DNA from: Desulfitobacterium dichloroeliminans LMG P-21439
Lineage (GTDB): Bacteria > Bacillota > Desulfitobacteriia > Desulfitobacteriales > Desulfitobacteriaceae
Assembly (NCBI RefSeq): GCF_000243135.2
Contig: NC_019903.1
Coordinates: 286,001 to 350,000, forward strand
Direction: 5' to 3'
DNA: 64,000 nucleotides
Under the pieces are notes generated by a model. It had not been told where the DNA came from. It ran no database searches and was given only the letters and a program-made list of their open reading frames with translations. This document shows positions 34,700 to 44,363 of this stretch, piece by piece (the first letter of the stretch is position 1; every line of letters starts with the position of its first letter). Made by a program: the position numbers and the translations under genes.

Positions 34700-35878
34700 A
34701 TGCAAAACTCAAAAAAAGGTTATTTCGGAGACTATGGCGGGAGTTATGTTCCCCCAGAATTACAAGGGGTTATGGATCAAATCGAAAAGGCCTTCGAAAC
34801 GTGTAAAAATGATCCTAAATTCAACCAGGAACTGGACTACTATCTGCGCCAATATGTTGGCCGCCCTAATCCGCTCTATTTTGCCGAGAAACTTACGCGT
34901 AAACTGGGTGGAGCAAAAATCTATCTTAAGCGTGAAGAGCTCAATCATACCGGTGCTCACAAAATCAACAATGCCATCGGTCAGGCCTTAATTGCCAAAT
35001 TCATGGGCAAAACACGGATTATTGCTGAAACAGGTGCTGGACAGCACGGGGTAGCAACAGCCACGGCCTGTGCTTTGTTCGGTCTTGATTGTGTTATTTA
35101 TATGGGTGAGCATGATACCCGTCGGCAAGCGCTGAATGTTTTTCGTATGGAAATTCTCGGTGCCAAGGTTGTCGCCGTGAACCATGGTGAGGGAAGTATG
35201 AAAGAGGCCATTGACGAAGCGCTGGAAGATTTAGCCCAAAACTATGAAGATACCTTTTATCTTCTGGGGTCGGCAGTGGGTCCACATCCCTACCCTACCA
35301 TTGTCAAGCACTTTCAATCCATTATCAGTAAAGAAGCCCGAGAGCAGATTTTAGAAGCAGAAGGCCGTCTCCCTGATGCGGTACTCGCCTGTGTTGGCGG
35401 CGGGAGCAACGCCATTGGTGCTTTCGCGAATTTTATGGAAGATTCCTCCGTTCGTCTTATCGGCGTAGAACCTGCAGGCTTAGGCTTGGAAACGGGTAGA
35501 CATGCTGCCCCCCTTGCTGCAGGCGAACCTGGGGTTATTCACGGTTTTCGTTGCTATATGATGCAGGATGAAGCTGGAAACCCCCTGCCCACTCATTCCA
35601 TCTCCGCTGGATTAGATTATGCCGGCGTTGGTCCTGAGCATAGCTACCTCAAAGACTCGGGACGAGGGGAGTATGTTGCGGTTACCGACCAAGAGGCCTT
35701 GGACGCCTTTTATCTTCTTTCTCGAACGGAAGGAATTATTCCAGCCTTAGAAAGCGCCCATGCTGTTGCCTACGCAGCAAAAATCGCTCCAACACTGAGT
35801 CCCGAAAAGATTTTAATCATCAATGTATCAGGGCGTGGTGATAAGGACGTTCAGCAAATCTTTGATATGACTCGCTAA
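34700..35878 (+). CDS. trpB: Tryptophan synthase beta subunit
   Basis: A 392-residue PLP enzyme that joins indole and L-serine to make tryptophan. Lys88 in [10 protein letters not shown] forms the Schiff base, the phosphate loop is GGGSNAIG, and the [12 protein letters not shown] segment is typical of TrpB1. Length and ends match the usual ~395 residues. GGAGGGATAACTT precedes the ATG. No trpA or other trp gene lies next to it in this window, so it stands alone behind its own T-box leader. It should pair with TrpA encoded elsewhere, or salvage indole. Confidence 0.97.
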   Translation: MQNSKKGYFGDYGGSYVPPELQGVMDQIEKAFETCKNDPKFNQELDYYLRQYVGRPNPLYFAEKLTRKLGGAKIYLKREELNHTGAHKINNAIGQALIAKFMGKTRIIAETGAGQHGVATATACALFGLDCVIYMGEHDTRRQALNVFRMEILGAKVVAVNHGEGSMKEAIDEALEDLAQNYEDTFYLLGSAVGPHPYPTIVKHFQSIISKEAREQILEAEGRLPDAVLACVGGGSNAIGAFANFMEDSSVRLIGVEPAGLGLETGRHAAPLAAGEPGVIHGFRCYMMQDEAGNPLPTHSISAGLDYAGVGPEHSYLKDSGRGEYVAVTDQEALDAFYLLSRTEGIIPALESAHAVAYAAKIAPTLSPEKILIINVSGRGDKDVQQIFDMTR

Positions 35879-35881
35879 AAT

Positions 35882-36088
35882 ATGCTTAAGCGTCATATCA
35901 TCTACAATCAAACCCTTGAGGAACTGGAGCAGTTAGAAAGAGAAGGTAAAGCCTTTCTTGTCTATCCTGAGGAGATGCCGGTATCGAGCCGTGAGATCAA
36001 TTTTAGCAAGCTATCTGAAAGTTATCGCTTGGGGTACGCGCAGGGCCAAAGGGATGTATCGCAATGGAAAGCGTTTTTGTGTGGCTGA
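35882..36088 (+). pseudogene. C-terminal remnant of a patatin-like phospholipase
   Basis: A 68-codon frame 3 nt after trpB with no ribosome site. The product (RHIIYNQTLEELEQLEREGKA, then FLVYPEEMPVSSREI and LSESYRLGYAQGQRDV) matches the C-terminal part (DUF6363) of YjjU-type patatin phospholipases. There the equivalents are RHxxYNxTLxxLE, a VIRP strand and an LYxLGYxD helix. The catalytic patatin domain with GxSxG is absent. The gene was truncated, probably when trpB and its leader or the neighbouring DNA was rearranged. Confidence 0.65.
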
Positions 36089-36197
36089 ATATCCTGTATT
36101 GAAGGAAATTAGTCAATAAGAAAACGAGGTCACATCTCATCCCAAATAATATAAGGTGACATCGTTGTCTTAATGCCCCTTTGTCAACGATGGTCGA

Positions 36198-36299
36198 GAC
36201 GTCCGGATTTCTCAGAAGAAGGATAAGATCGTCGGGGATATTCAATTAGTTTCTGTGATTACCGGTATTCCCGAGGAAGAGATTAAAAAGCTAACATGA
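36198..36299 (+). pseudogene. Possible C-terminal fragment of an Rpn/PD-(D/E)XK nuclease-transposase
   Basis: A 33-codon open stretch ending in VSVITGIPEEEIKKL and a stop, with no start codon of its own. This ending is common in Rpn-family (PF12784) recombination-promoting nucleases. The body of the protein is missing. A terminator follows at 36330, as expected behind a real gene end. The fragment is short, so the identification is tentative. Confidence 0.4.
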
Positions 36300-36329
36300 T
36301 CTAAAATCTGCATGAAGTCCACTATCCTC

Positions 36330-36368
36330 AGCTTAGAAGCGTTCTAAAGACGCCTCTAAGCTTTTTTT
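36330..36368 (+). terminator. Terminator after the remnant zone
   Basis: AGCTTAGA (36330-36337) pairs with TCTAAGCT (36355-36362), GCGT pairs with ACGC inside, and seven T residues follow. Confidence 0.85.
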
Positions 36369-36603
36369 GCAATCTCTCTATACGTTTAAAAGATATGAGA
36401 TTTATGAACCGGTGATACCTGAGCCTTTTCGTGTATAGGAAAATGAAAGGGATTGGCAGGGTTTAGGGAAATAATGCAGAATTTAGCATAATATAAGTTT
36501 TTGTATAAGAAAATTCACTTCTATTTTCAGGAAAAAGCAAAATGAGGTGTGAATCTTGTATTAAGTTCGGATAGATTTTTCGAGAGAAGAACGTGGAAAA
36601 GTA

Positions 36604-36894
36604 TTGGATGTTATCAATTTGCTTAGACGCGTTGCGAATCGCGCCTATCAGAGATGGATTCGCAAATGTGTTTTTCTTGGAACATCAACAATTCAGACGC
36701 GTGCCAAGTATTTCTTGATTGTCTCGTATGCGCTTGCTGACATTGAGCATAGTAAGGTAAATAAACCGAAAGTGCAACTTGAACAGCTTGATAGCATTGA
36801 ACGCCTTTGTGGTGAAAAACTGATTGAGACAAGTAGTGAAGGGTGTAGTCGAAGCCTCAAATCGGGTAGTTGGGTAAAACGAACGCGTGAATAA
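36604..36894 (+). CDS. Doubtful hypothetical ORF
   Basis: A 96-codon frame opening at TTG with no convincing ribosome site. The product is basic, with a possible helical N-terminus (MDVINLLRRVANRAYQRWIRK), and matches nothing I know. It lies between the remnants downstream of trpB and the Mrr-type nuclease. It may be a fragment of an older gene, since the frame stays open a little upstream of the TTG, or it may be chance. Low confidence. Confidence 0.25.
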   Translation: MDVINLLRRVANRAYQRWIRKCVFLGTSTIQTRAKYFLIVSYALADIEHSKVNKPKVQLEQLDSIERLCGEKLIETSSEGCSRSLKSGSWVKRTRE

Positions 36895-36929
36895 TGATTA
36901 AGTATTAAGGAAAGGGCGATGAGAAGGAT

Positions 36930-38663
36930 TTGAAAAAATTAATTGGATATGGTTTCGTAGAAGATATTTGGAATGTTAACGGAACAAAGATACTAAAATA
37001 TCAACAGGAAATTTGGCACGATGGCTTAAAAGAACATAAAGTTATTACGGCTACAGACGAAGAAATTCTCGAAAATAAAGTTAGAGTACAGGTTGAAAAA
37101 TGGGTCGAGAAATGGGAAGCAGTCTGTGAGAAAAAGCGTATAGAAGATAATAAAAAGGCTAGTGCAGATGAGGCTGCTTATAGAACTAAAGAAGCTGAAG
37201 AGAAATTGGCAGAAGTAGAAAACATTTTATTTAGCACATTAGATGTTGACGATTCAGTTGATTGGGAAACACTGAAGAATAAGGATGAATTTAAGTCGCC
37301 TTATCCAGTAAAACCAACTGATCCAAAGTTAGAGCGCCTTCCTAGTGCCCCAGATAAGAATGCTCCAGAATTTCAGCCGAAATTGAATTTCTTCTCAAAA
37401 ATCATTAATTCTTTCAAGGACAAAGCTATTGCCGAATCTGAGCTTGTTTATAAAACAGCTCATGAAAAGTGGCAAAGGGTTTATGATGAGACAGTTAGGA
37501 ATAATAATCAACTGACAGTAACCTATGAAAAGAGTATCGGTGACTTCAATCAGAATGTTATTAAGTGGGAAACTGAGAAGGAAGAGTATCTTAAAAAGCA
37601 AAATGAATTCAATGCAAAAATTGATGAACTAAAATCAAAGTATACATCTTCTGATGTTTTGGGTATTCTTGAATATTGTGAAATTGTACTGAATAATTCC
37701 TCTTTACCTGAATTTATTCATAAGGATTTTGAGCTTGATTATAACCCGGAAAATAAAATACTAATAATCGATTATATGCTTCCCAATATCGAAGCTTTTC
37801 CAAATGTTAAGGAAGTAAAATATTTGGTTTCTAAAAATGAATTAAAGGTAACTTACCAAAACGATGCTTTCATGGATAGACTCTTCGACTTAACTGTTTA
37901 TAAATTAATTTTAAGGGTACTCCATGAAGAATTTGAGGCAGATATAATAGATGCTATAGATGCTATTTCCTTCAATGGTTGGGTAAATTATTTGAACAAA
38001 GCAACCGGAAATCGTGAAAATGCCTGTATTGCAAGTATTCAAGTAAAGAAAGAAGCATTTAATGCCATCGACTTAAAAAATGTAGATCCAAAAGCTTGCT
38101 TCAAAAACCTTAAAGGAGTTAGCAGCTCAAAGTTAGCTGGCATTACTCCTGTTCAACCTATTTTAACTATGAATAAACAAGATAAGCGATTTGTTGAGTC
38201 TCATAATGTCACTCATACCTTCGATGACTCCACTAACTTGGCTGCAATCTCATGGGAAGATTTCGAACATCTTATCAGAGAAGTATTCGAGACCGAATTC
38301 TCTTCAAATGGTGGTGAAGTAAAAGTTACCCAAGCAAGTCGAGATGGTGGTGTAGATGCCGTTGCTTTTGATCCAGATCCTATCCGAGGTGGAAAAATAG
38401 TAATTCAGGCTAAGCGATATACAAATACAGTTGGAGTGTCTGCGGTACGTGACTTATATGGAACCGTTATGAATGAAGGTGCGACAAAAGGGATTCTTGT
38501 TACAACTGCGGACTATGGCCCTGACGCTTATGAGTTTGCAAATAACAAACCAATTACTCTCCTAAATGGTGGGAACCTATTGCATTTGTTGGAGAAACAT
38601 GGGCATAAGGCTAAGATTGATTTGAAAGAAGCAAAGGCGCTAAATCTAATAAATAGTAATTAA
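36930..38663 (+). CDS. Mrr-type restriction nuclease with coiled-coil N-terminus
   Basis: A 577-residue protein. The C-terminal ~120 residues are an Mrr_cat (PF04471) PD-(D/E)XK nuclease: EDFEHLIREVFE helix, Asp476 in DGGVDAVAF, the QAK motif at 493-495 in IVIQAKRY, and the following ATKGILVTTADYG strand. The N-terminal ~240 residues are charged and coiled-coil-like, with Pro-rich linkers (about 125-145). The middle (about 245-440) has no domain I recognise. Mrr-type enzymes often cut modified DNA. TTG start with GAGAAGG just upstream. It is AT-rich compared with genes before 36 kb and stands alone. Confidence 0.8.
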   Translation: MKKLIGYGFVEDIWNVNGTKILKYQQEIWHDGLKEHKVITATDEEILENKVRVQVEKWVEKWEAVCEKKRIEDNKKASADEAAYRTKEAEEKLAEVENILFSTLDVDDSVDWETLKNKDEFKSPYPVKPTDPKLERLPSAPDKNAPEFQPKLNFFSKIINSFKDKAIAESELVYKTAHEKWQRVYDETVRNNNQLTVTYEKSIGDFNQNVIKWETEKEEYLKKQNEFNAKIDELKSKYTSSDVLGILEYCEIVLNNSSLPEFIHKDFELDYNPENKILIIDYMLPNIEAFPNVKEVKYLVSKNELKVTYQNDAFMDRLFDLTVYKLILRVLHEEFEADIIDAIDAISFNGWVNYLNKATGNRENACIASIQVKKEAFNAIDLKNVDPKACFKNLKGVSSSKLAGITPVQPILTMNKQDKRFVESHNVTHTFDDSTNLAAISWEDFEHLIREVFETEFSSNGGEVKVTQASRDGGVDAVAFDPDPIRGGKIVIQAKRYTNTVGVSAVRDLYGTVMNEGATKGILVTTADYGPDAYEFANNKPITLLNGGNLLHLLEKHGHKAKIDLKEAKALNLINSN

Positions 38664-38722
38664 GTTTAATGTTAGATAGATAATGAAGAGCGTATCAAGG
38701 GGCAATCTCAGGAAGTGCTTAT

Positions 38723-39202
38723 ATGCTGCTGTTGATAAGCATAGTTATTTTCAAGCTCCCCTTTTATGGTAGGACTGCGGACGAAGTGCGAGTAATCAAT
38801 CTAATTCCGCTTGGGGGGTCTTTTGACGAGAATGGTGTTCTTGTTCTGAGAGAAATCGTTTACAACATTATCTTTTTTATCCCCTTGGGCATCTACATCT
38901 GTATGCTAAAAGGCGCATGGTCTTTTAAGAAAAAAGTTCTGCCGATTATCGGTGTAACCTTAGGGTTTGAAGCAGTGCAGTTCATTTTTGCAATGGGAAG
39001 AAGCGATATTACCGACCTACTCGGTAACACCCTCGGAGGGATAATCGGCATTGGCATTTATGCGCTTTTATGGAGGATTCTCAATAACAGGACGGTTACA
39101 GCTGTGAATCTACTTGCCTTGGCGGTAACGGTTTGTGCGTTATTGCCTTTCACCTATCTGTTTTACCTCAGCCATTTTGTCATGGGACGTCCGCCCCTCT
39201 GA
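38723..39202 (+). CDS. VanZ family membrane protein (possibly frameshifted at its start)
   Basis: A 159-residue protein with the VanZ pattern: a first helix ending in IFKLPF, the NLIPLGGSF loop, IVYNIIFFIPLGIYI, GFEAVQFIFAMGRSDITDLLGNTLGGIIG and a final helix pair. VanZ proteins are linked to low-level teicoplanin tolerance. The usual basic N-terminus is missing from this frame. A frame starting at 38682 (MKSVSRGNLRKCLY) supplies one but would need a shift near 38718-38722, so the gene may be damaged or may simply start late. AGGA lies about 9 nt before the ATG used here. A terminator follows, and a VanY-like gene is next. Confidence 0.7.
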   Translation: MLLLISIVIFKLPFYGRTADEVRVINLIPLGGSFDENGVLVLREIVYNIIFFIPLGIYICMLKGAWSFKKKVLPIIGVTLGFEAVQFIFAMGRSDITDLLGNTLGGIIGIGIYALLWRILNNRTVTAVNLLALAVTVCALLPFTYLFYLSHFVMGRPPL

Positions 39203-39230
39203 TGTTAGCAAGCATACGTTTCCACTTCGG

Positions 39231-39258
39231 CCGACAGGGTTACCCCTGCCGGTTTTTT
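39231..39258 (+). terminator. Terminator after the VanZ gene
   Basis: CCG and CAGGG (39231-39239) pair with CCCTG and CGG (39244-39252) with one mismatch, followed by six T residues. Confidence 0.8.
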
Positions 39259-39363
39259 GTTATGCGCCGCTAACTACAGGTTGGCTACAGAGTGGATACA
39301 GATTGGCTCGCCATAATAATACCCGTGATGAAGACAAATGCGTATATTACGGGAGGAACTTGC

Positions 39364-40070
39364 ATGAGCAGAAAAAGAGCAAAGCGTACATCGCCGTTGA
39401 AACGGCTTATTTATTTTGTAGGGATTCTTTTGGTATTATGCGTATCGGTAGTAGCGATAGTTTCCTTTGTCCCTACACGCAATTCATCAACAAACGCTCC
39501 GTCTACAAGCGGACCAATAGCAGGCGTTCTGCTCGTAAACCCCGAAAATCCTCTGCCGGAGAATTATCGCTCCGAAAATCTTGTAAACCTATATAAGCAA
39601 AATAACAGGCATTTTCAGTTAGCAAATGCTGATATAAAAATTTGCAAAACCGTTTTGAGGCAATGGACTCCATGTTTGCGGCTGCGCAGAAGGACGGGGT
39701 GAGAGGCTTCGTCATCACCAGCGGATACCGTTCGCGTAAAGAGCAAGCAGAGATTTTTTCTACTACCAAAGATGGAACTGCAGCGAGACCCGGCGAAAGC
39801 GAGCATGAAACTGGACTTGCCTTCGACGTGGACGCGATGGACAACAAGCAGTTCGAACTGACTCCGCAGTTTGAGTGGCTTTCTCAGCATTGCGCAGAGT
39901 ATGGGTTTATTCTCCGCTATCCCCAGGGGATGGAGGGTAAAACAGGCTACCCGTATGAGCCGTGGCATTACCGCTATGTCGGCAAAGAGCACGCAGCAGT
40001 CATTATGGATAAGAGAATCACTCTTGAGCAGTATTGGGAAGATAATTTCTCATTAATTATGGCGAATTAG
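39364..40070 (+). pseudogene. VanY-like D,D-carboxypeptidase, frameshifted
   Basis: Two overlapping frames together make one M15B peptidase of about 235 residues. The first (ATG at 39364 after GGGAGGAAC) gives a membrane anchor (RLIYFVGILLVLCVSVVAIV) and the VanY lead-in VLLVNPENPLPENY. The second gives FEAMDSMFAAAQ, the zinc-site segment SEHETGLAFDVD and EPWHYRYVG. The switch falls at the four-T run 39653-39656; one extra T would restore a continuous frame (CKTVFEAM). Either a real mutation has inactivated the gene or the base call is wrong. It lies beside a VanZ gene, a pairing known from glycopeptide-resistance clusters. No vanHAX genes are present. Confidence 0.8.
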
Positions 40071-40106
40071 CCTTATTAAGAAGTAGAGTATATATGAATA
40101 ACCTAA

Positions 40107-40157
40107 ATACCGCTTAGTTATTTAGTATTGACATACTAAATAACTAAGCGGTATACT
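40107..40157 (+). promoter_or_regulatory. Restriction-modification promoter inside a 48-bp palindrome
   Basis: A 22-bp arm (40107-40128, starting ATACCGCTTAG) is repeated perfectly inverted at 40133-40154 around a 4-nt centre. TTGACA (40128-40133) falls on the centre, and TATACT (40152-40157) lies 18 nt on, at the right edge, giving a near-consensus promoter embedded in the palindrome. It sits 28 nt before the first gene of the type I operon. A dimeric repressor bound here would block RNA polymerase. Its regulator is not identified. Confidence 0.75.
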
Positions 40158-40184
40158 TTTATCATCGCACTACTATGGGAGAGG

Positions 40185-41777
40185 ATGCTTAAAGTGAATA
40201 CAAATATTGACTCTGCCCTAAACGTCTTGTATCAAAGGCAGATTTCTTCCCGCAAACAGCTGCTGAAAGAAATGCTGCGCGTTAAAATGACGTTGAAGAA
40301 GATAGAGGAAGACTCTACTATATTGAACGACAAACAGAAGATTTTTCAGCTTATGAAGAAAACTACGGAAGACGAGCTGGGCTTCTTTCCTGCGGATAGA
40401 GCAGACTTTTTAGCTATCTTTGACTCTTTAAAAGATATTGATCTTATAGATTTTACCTTGGAAATTTACAAGAATGACCGTATGGGTACTGTTATTTCGC
40501 CGGTCTACCTAAGTGAATACATAAGTGGCAGAATTAAAAAGCTCAAGCCGGAGAAAGTTCTTATCACTGAAGCAGAAAAACATTTATCGGGGCTTAGGGA
40601 AATGGTCAGCCTGATACCTAAGGTGGATATCACTTTTACAACACAGTACAAACCCATGTATATTTTGCTGCAATTGGCCTTTGCTGAGGATAAAAACATA
40701 CGCATCCGCTTTGAATCCATCTACACAGAGTGCCTAATTAATGAAAAATTTGATTATATTTATTCACTTCCTGCTTTTGGGCATAAACCTGATGAATTGA
40801 GTAAAGAGTTTCTCACAAGGGACAGCGACGGCATCGCCATCGAGAATATGCTAGATCACATAAGTGATAAGGGGACGTTGGATATTATTGTGCCAGCAAA
40901 GATAACTTTTTCCGGAATGGGATATGAAAAGCTACGTTCACATATTACTGAAAACTATCATGTGGAGAATATATACATTTTACCGGAAGGAACCTTTCGA
41001 CCGGCAACCGCTGTTAAAACTTACTTGTTTTCTATAGCTACTGAACCTCAAGAAAAAATCGAGATCGGAACATTCGAGCTCGATAAAAAGGGAATTAAGA
41101 TAGAAGACAAGAAGTCTATATCAACTAAAGAGTTTTTGGCGCATGAGGACTGGCGCATTGAACTTTTGCTTGCAGAAGACGATGAGAATATTCAGAAGTT
41201 CAAAATCTCCAATCTTCCAAAGGTGAAGTTGAAAGATATCGCCGAAGTATTCAGGGGTAAATCCATCCTGAAGAAAGACACTTCCCTAGGGAATATTTCG
41301 GTGCTTAACATCTCCAATATTGAAAATGGTGAGATTGATTATCGGGACATGGATACCATCGATGAAGAAGATCGGAAAGTAAAACGCTACGAACTGACTA
41401 CAGGTGATGTGGTGTTATCTTGCCGAGGAACGGCTATCAAGTCGGCTGTATTTGAAGCTCAGGATAAAATTATTATTGCCTCGGCAAACTTGATCGTGAT
41501 CAGGCCCAAGGAGAAAGCCAAAGGAGAGTTTATCAAGATCTTTTTTGAAAGTCCAGTGGGCTTGGCCATTATCAAAAGCTTCCAACGCGGCACCACGATT
41601 ATGAACATCAACTATGCCGACATCATGGAAATGGAGATTCCCTTGCTCCCGATGAACAGGCAACAGGAAATAATTGATCAGTATAACGAAGAACTAAAAG
41701 CTTATAAAGAAGCCATCCAAAAGGCTGAAGTGCGCTGGTCGAATAGCAAAGACAATATCTATAACGAATTATTGTAG
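40185..41777 (+). CDS. Degenerate N6-methyltransferase fused to HsdS-like specificity domain
   Basis: A 530-residue protein that opens the type I operon. Residues ~1-340 have the layout of an HsdM-like N6-adenine methyltransferase, but the key motifs are gone. Where NPPF is expected it reads YSLPAFG (193-199), and no DPxxGSG SAM loop is present (VLITEAEKH near 125-133 takes its place). Downstream, [23 protein letters not shown] and [19 protein letters not shown] are typical HsdM-fold elements. Residues ~345-530 resemble one target-recognition half of HsdS ([32 protein letters not shown], the closing MNRQQEII helix). It probably has no catalysis and may bind DNA or regulate. A GTG at 40194 is an alternative start with better spacing. 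Confidence 0.7.
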   Translation: MLKVNTNIDSALNVLYQRQISSRKQLLKEMLRVKMTLKKIEEDSTILNDKQKIFQLMKKTTEDELGFFPADRADFLAIFDSLKDIDLIDFTLEIYKNDRMGTVISPVYLSEYISGRIKKLKPEKVLITEAEKHLSGLREMVSLIPKVDITFTTQYKPMYILLQLAFAEDKNIRIRFESIYTECLINEKFDYIYSLPAFGHKPDELSKEFLTRDSDGIAIENMLDHISDKGTLDIIVPAKITFSGMGYEKLRSHITENYHVENIYILPEGTFRPATAVKTYLFSIATEPQEKIEIGTFELDKKGIKIEDKKSISTKEFLAHEDWRIELLLAEDDENIQKFKISNLPKVKLKDIAEVFRGKSILKKDTSLGNISVLNISNIENGEIDYRDMDTIDEEDRKVKRYELTTGDVVLSCRGTAIKSAVFEAQDKIIIASANLIVIRPKEKAKGEFIKIFFESPVGLAIIKSFQRGTTIMNINYADIMEMEIPLLPMNRQQEIIDQYNEELKAYKEAIQKAEVRWSNSKDNIYNELL

Positions 41778-41791
41778 GAGGGTTTAAGAAG

Positions 41792-43348
41792 ATGTCAGTG
41801 AGCTTAGAATTTGAAAATAAACTTTGGGAAATGGCAGATAAACTGAGAGGGAATATTCAACCCTCTGATTATAAGTCGGTAATACTGGGACTTATTTTCT
41901 TGAAATACATTTCGGACAGCTTTGAAGATAAGTACAATGAATTGCTTGCAGAAGGGGATGGTTTTGAAGAAGATAGGGACGCTTACCTAGAAGACAACAT
42001 TTTCTTCGTACCACCAAGTGCCAGATGGGAATTCATCAAGAAAAGTGCCAAGCAAAGCACAATTGGCCAGATTATTGACGAAGCTATGATCGCCATTGAA
42101 AGGGAGAATAAAAACCTCAAAGGCGTATTACCGAAAAACTATGCCCGACCGGAGCTCGATAAAACTAAGCTTGGCGAGTTGATTGACCTTTTCTCCTTTA
42201 ATTTAGGAAACAAAGCGGCCAAGGCCCAAGATATCCTGGGCAGGGTCTATGAATACTTCTTAGGCAAATTCGGTTCTAGCGAAGGTGAATTTTATACGCC
42301 ACCAAGCATTGTCAAACTACTGGTAGGCATGATTGAACCATATAAAGGCAGAGTTTATGACCCATGCTGCGGATCGGGGGGTATGTTTGTCCAGTCTCAG
42401 AAATTCGTTGAAGAGCATCGCGGTAGAAAAGACGATATCCATATTTTCGGTCAGGAGTTTACTGCTACTACCTGGAGACTTTGCAAAATGAATCTTGCCA
42501 TTCGGGGAATTGACGGCAATTTGGGTGAGAGAGATGCTGATACCTTTGGCAATGACCTACATAAAAATTTGCGAGCAGACTTTGTACTGGCAAATCCCCC
42601 TTTTAATGTAAGCGACTACACTCTAATTCAGGATGATGCCCGTTGGAAGTATGGTATTCCGCCTGCCAATAATGCCAACTATGCTTGGATAGAGCACATC
42701 ATCAGCAAGCTTTCACCTAACGGAGTAGCCGGGTTTGTACTGGCTAACGGCTCGATGAGCACATCTACTAAGGCAGAAGCAGAAATTAGAAAGAATATTA
42801 TCGAAGCAGGGCTTGTGGACTGCATTATTACCATGCCACCGAATTTGTTTTATAACGTGACAATCCCAGTCTGCCTTTGGTTCATCTCCAAAAAGAGAGA
42901 AAACAGGAAGGACAAAATCCTCTTTATCGATGCCCGCAAGATGGGCTATATGGAAACCCGTAAACACAGGGAGATGACTGATGAGGAGATAAAGCAGATA
43001 TATGATACCTACCATAATTGGAGGGATACAGGCGCCACAAGTGAAAAATTGATGGTGGCTGAAAAGGCAAAACTTTATAAGATAGACAATTATAAAGATG
43101 AAGAAATGGGAGAGTATCAAGATATCCAAGGATTCTGCAAATCGGCAAGTATTGAAGAGGTCAGAAGTCATGAGTATATCTTGACCCCGGGCAGATATGT
43201 GGGTATCGAAGAAGTGGAAGATGACGGAGAGCCATTCGACGAAAAGATGGCAAAGCTTACAGGGGAGCTAGCTGAGATGTTTGCGAAATCTCATACCCTT
43301 GAGGAAGAGATCAAGCGCAGATTGGGGGCGATTGGGTATGATTTCTAA
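41792..43348 (+). CDS. hsdM: Type I restriction-modification methylase subunit
   Basis: A 518-residue N6-adenine methyltransferase. An N-terminal HsdM_N helical domain (residues ~5-140) is followed by the catalytic domain, with SAM motif [10 protein letters not shown] from Asp190 and the active site NPPF at 268-271 ([11 protein letters not shown]). The C-terminal tail is helical, for contact with HsdS. It methylates the host target and, with HsdS and HsdR, forms the restriction complex. AGGAGGG precedes the ATG. It lies 14 nt after the fused M-S-like gene and overlaps the RhuM gene by 11 nt. Confidence 0.95.
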   Translation: MSVSLEFENKLWEMADKLRGNIQPSDYKSVILGLIFLKYISDSFEDKYNELLAEGDGFEEDRDAYLEDNIFFVPPSARWEFIKKSAKQSTIGQIIDEAMIAIERENKNLKGVLPKNYARPELDKTKLGELIDLFSFNLGNKAAKAQDILGRVYEYFLGKFGSSEGEFYTPPSIVKLLVGMIEPYKGRVYDPCCGSGGMFVQSQKFVEEHRGRKDDIHIFGQEFTATTWRLCKMNLAIRGIDGNLGERDADTFGNDLHKNLRADFVLANPPFNVSDYTLIQDDARWKYGIPPANNANYAWIEHIISKLSPNGVAGFVLANGSMSTSTKAEAEIRKNIIEAGLVDCIITMPPNLFYNVTIPVCLWFISKKRENRKDKILFIDARKMGYMETRKHREMTDEEIKQIYDTYHNWRDTGATSEKLMVAEKAKLYKIDNYKDEEMGEYQDIQGFCKSASIEEVRSHEYILTPGRYVGIEEVEDDGEPFDEKMAKLTGELAEMFAKSHTLEEEIKRRLGAIGYDF

Positions 43349-44363
43349 AGACACGGAGATAGTTTTGTATCGGTCCCAAGATGGCACTATTAAAATTGAT
43401 GTGCGCATGGAGGATGAAACAGTATGGCTTAGTTTGAATCAGATGGCAGAACTTTTTCAACGAGATAAATCAGTCATATCCAGGCACATCAAGAACATTT
43501 TTACCGAAGGTGAGTTAGAGGAAACAGCAACTGTTGCAAATTATGCAACAGTTCAAAATGAAGGAGATAGAAGCGTTGAGAGGAGGGTAACATACTATAA
43601 TCTCGATGTTATTATCTCTGTCGGCTACCGGGTAAAATCTTTACGAGGCACACAATTTCGTATTTGGGCTACCGAACGGCTGCGAGAGTATCTTATCAAA
43701 GGTTTTACTATGAACGACGACCTCTTAAAGAAAGCAGGGGGTGGCAACTATTGGAAGGAGCTTTTGGAACGCATCCGAGATATCCGTTCCAGCGAAAAAG
43801 TGTTTTACCGACAGCTATTAGATCTTTTTGCCACAAGTATTGATTACGACTCGAAATCAGAGGAATGCAAACAGTTCTTTCAGATTGTCCAGAATAAATT
43901 GCACTATGCAGTAAATAAGCAGACCTCTGCTGAAATTATCTACAGCCGAGCCAATGCGGAATTGCCTTTTATGGGGATGAAGACATTCGCCGGTGAACAA
44001 CCCAACAAAGAGGAGGCATTGATTGCCAAGAATTACTTGGATGAAAAAGAGTTAGCCGTGTTGAATCGTATGGTTTCGGCCTTTTTTGATTTGGCAGAGC
44101 TACACGCTATGAATCATGACCCGATCTATATGCGGGACTGGCTGCCCCAGGTAGATGATTTTGCTGAACGCTACGGAAAAGGGATATTGCAAAATGCGGG
44201 AACAATCAGTCGTCAGAGTGCTATTGAGAAAGCAACTGAGGAATATAAAAAATACCGCAAACGGATATCAGATTTACCCACCCCTGTCGAACGGGATTAT
44301 CTGGAGAGCATTAAACAGACCCAGAAAAAGCTGAAAGGTAAGACAGGGGGTGAGCGGGAATGA
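43338..44363 (+). CDS. RhuM family protein
   Basis: A 341-residue protein of the RhuM/virulence-protein family (PF13310), first known from Salmonella pathogenicity island 3. The N-terminal helix-turn-helix-like part ([34 protein letters not shown]) and the segment [16 protein letters not shown] are diagnostic, and the rest is helical. Its role is not established, but it is often found inside or beside type I restriction operons, as here between hsdM and hsdS. I start it at the ATG at 43338, which overlaps hsdM; its stop overlaps the hsdS ATG (ATGA). The coupling points to co-expression with the restriction complex. Confidence 0.85.
   Translation: MISKDTEIVLYRSQDGTIKIDVRMEDETVWLSLNQMAELFQRDKSVISRHIKNIFTEGELEETATVANYATVQNEGDRSVERRVTYYNLDVIISVGYRVKSLRGTQFRIWATERLREYLIKGFTMNDDLLKKAGGGNYWKELLERIRDIRSSEKVFYRQLLDLFATSIDYDSKSEECKQFFQIVQNKLHYAVNKQTSAEIIYSRANAELPFMGMKTFAGEQPNKEEALIAKNYLDEKELAVLNRMVSAFFDLAELHAMNHDPIYMRDWLPQVDDFAERYGKGILQNAGTISRQSAIEKATEEYKKYRKRISDLPTPVERDYLESIKQTQKKLKGKTGGERE

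Noticed and set aside
36604-36894. A confident gene before the Mrr nuclease
   Set aside because: TTG start without a ribosome site and no known relatives; kept only as a low-confidence feature.
38723-40070. A glycopeptide-resistance cluster
   Set aside because: Only VanZ-like and frameshifted VanY-like genes are present; there is no vanH, vanA/B ligase, vanX or VanRS pair, so resistance is not supported.
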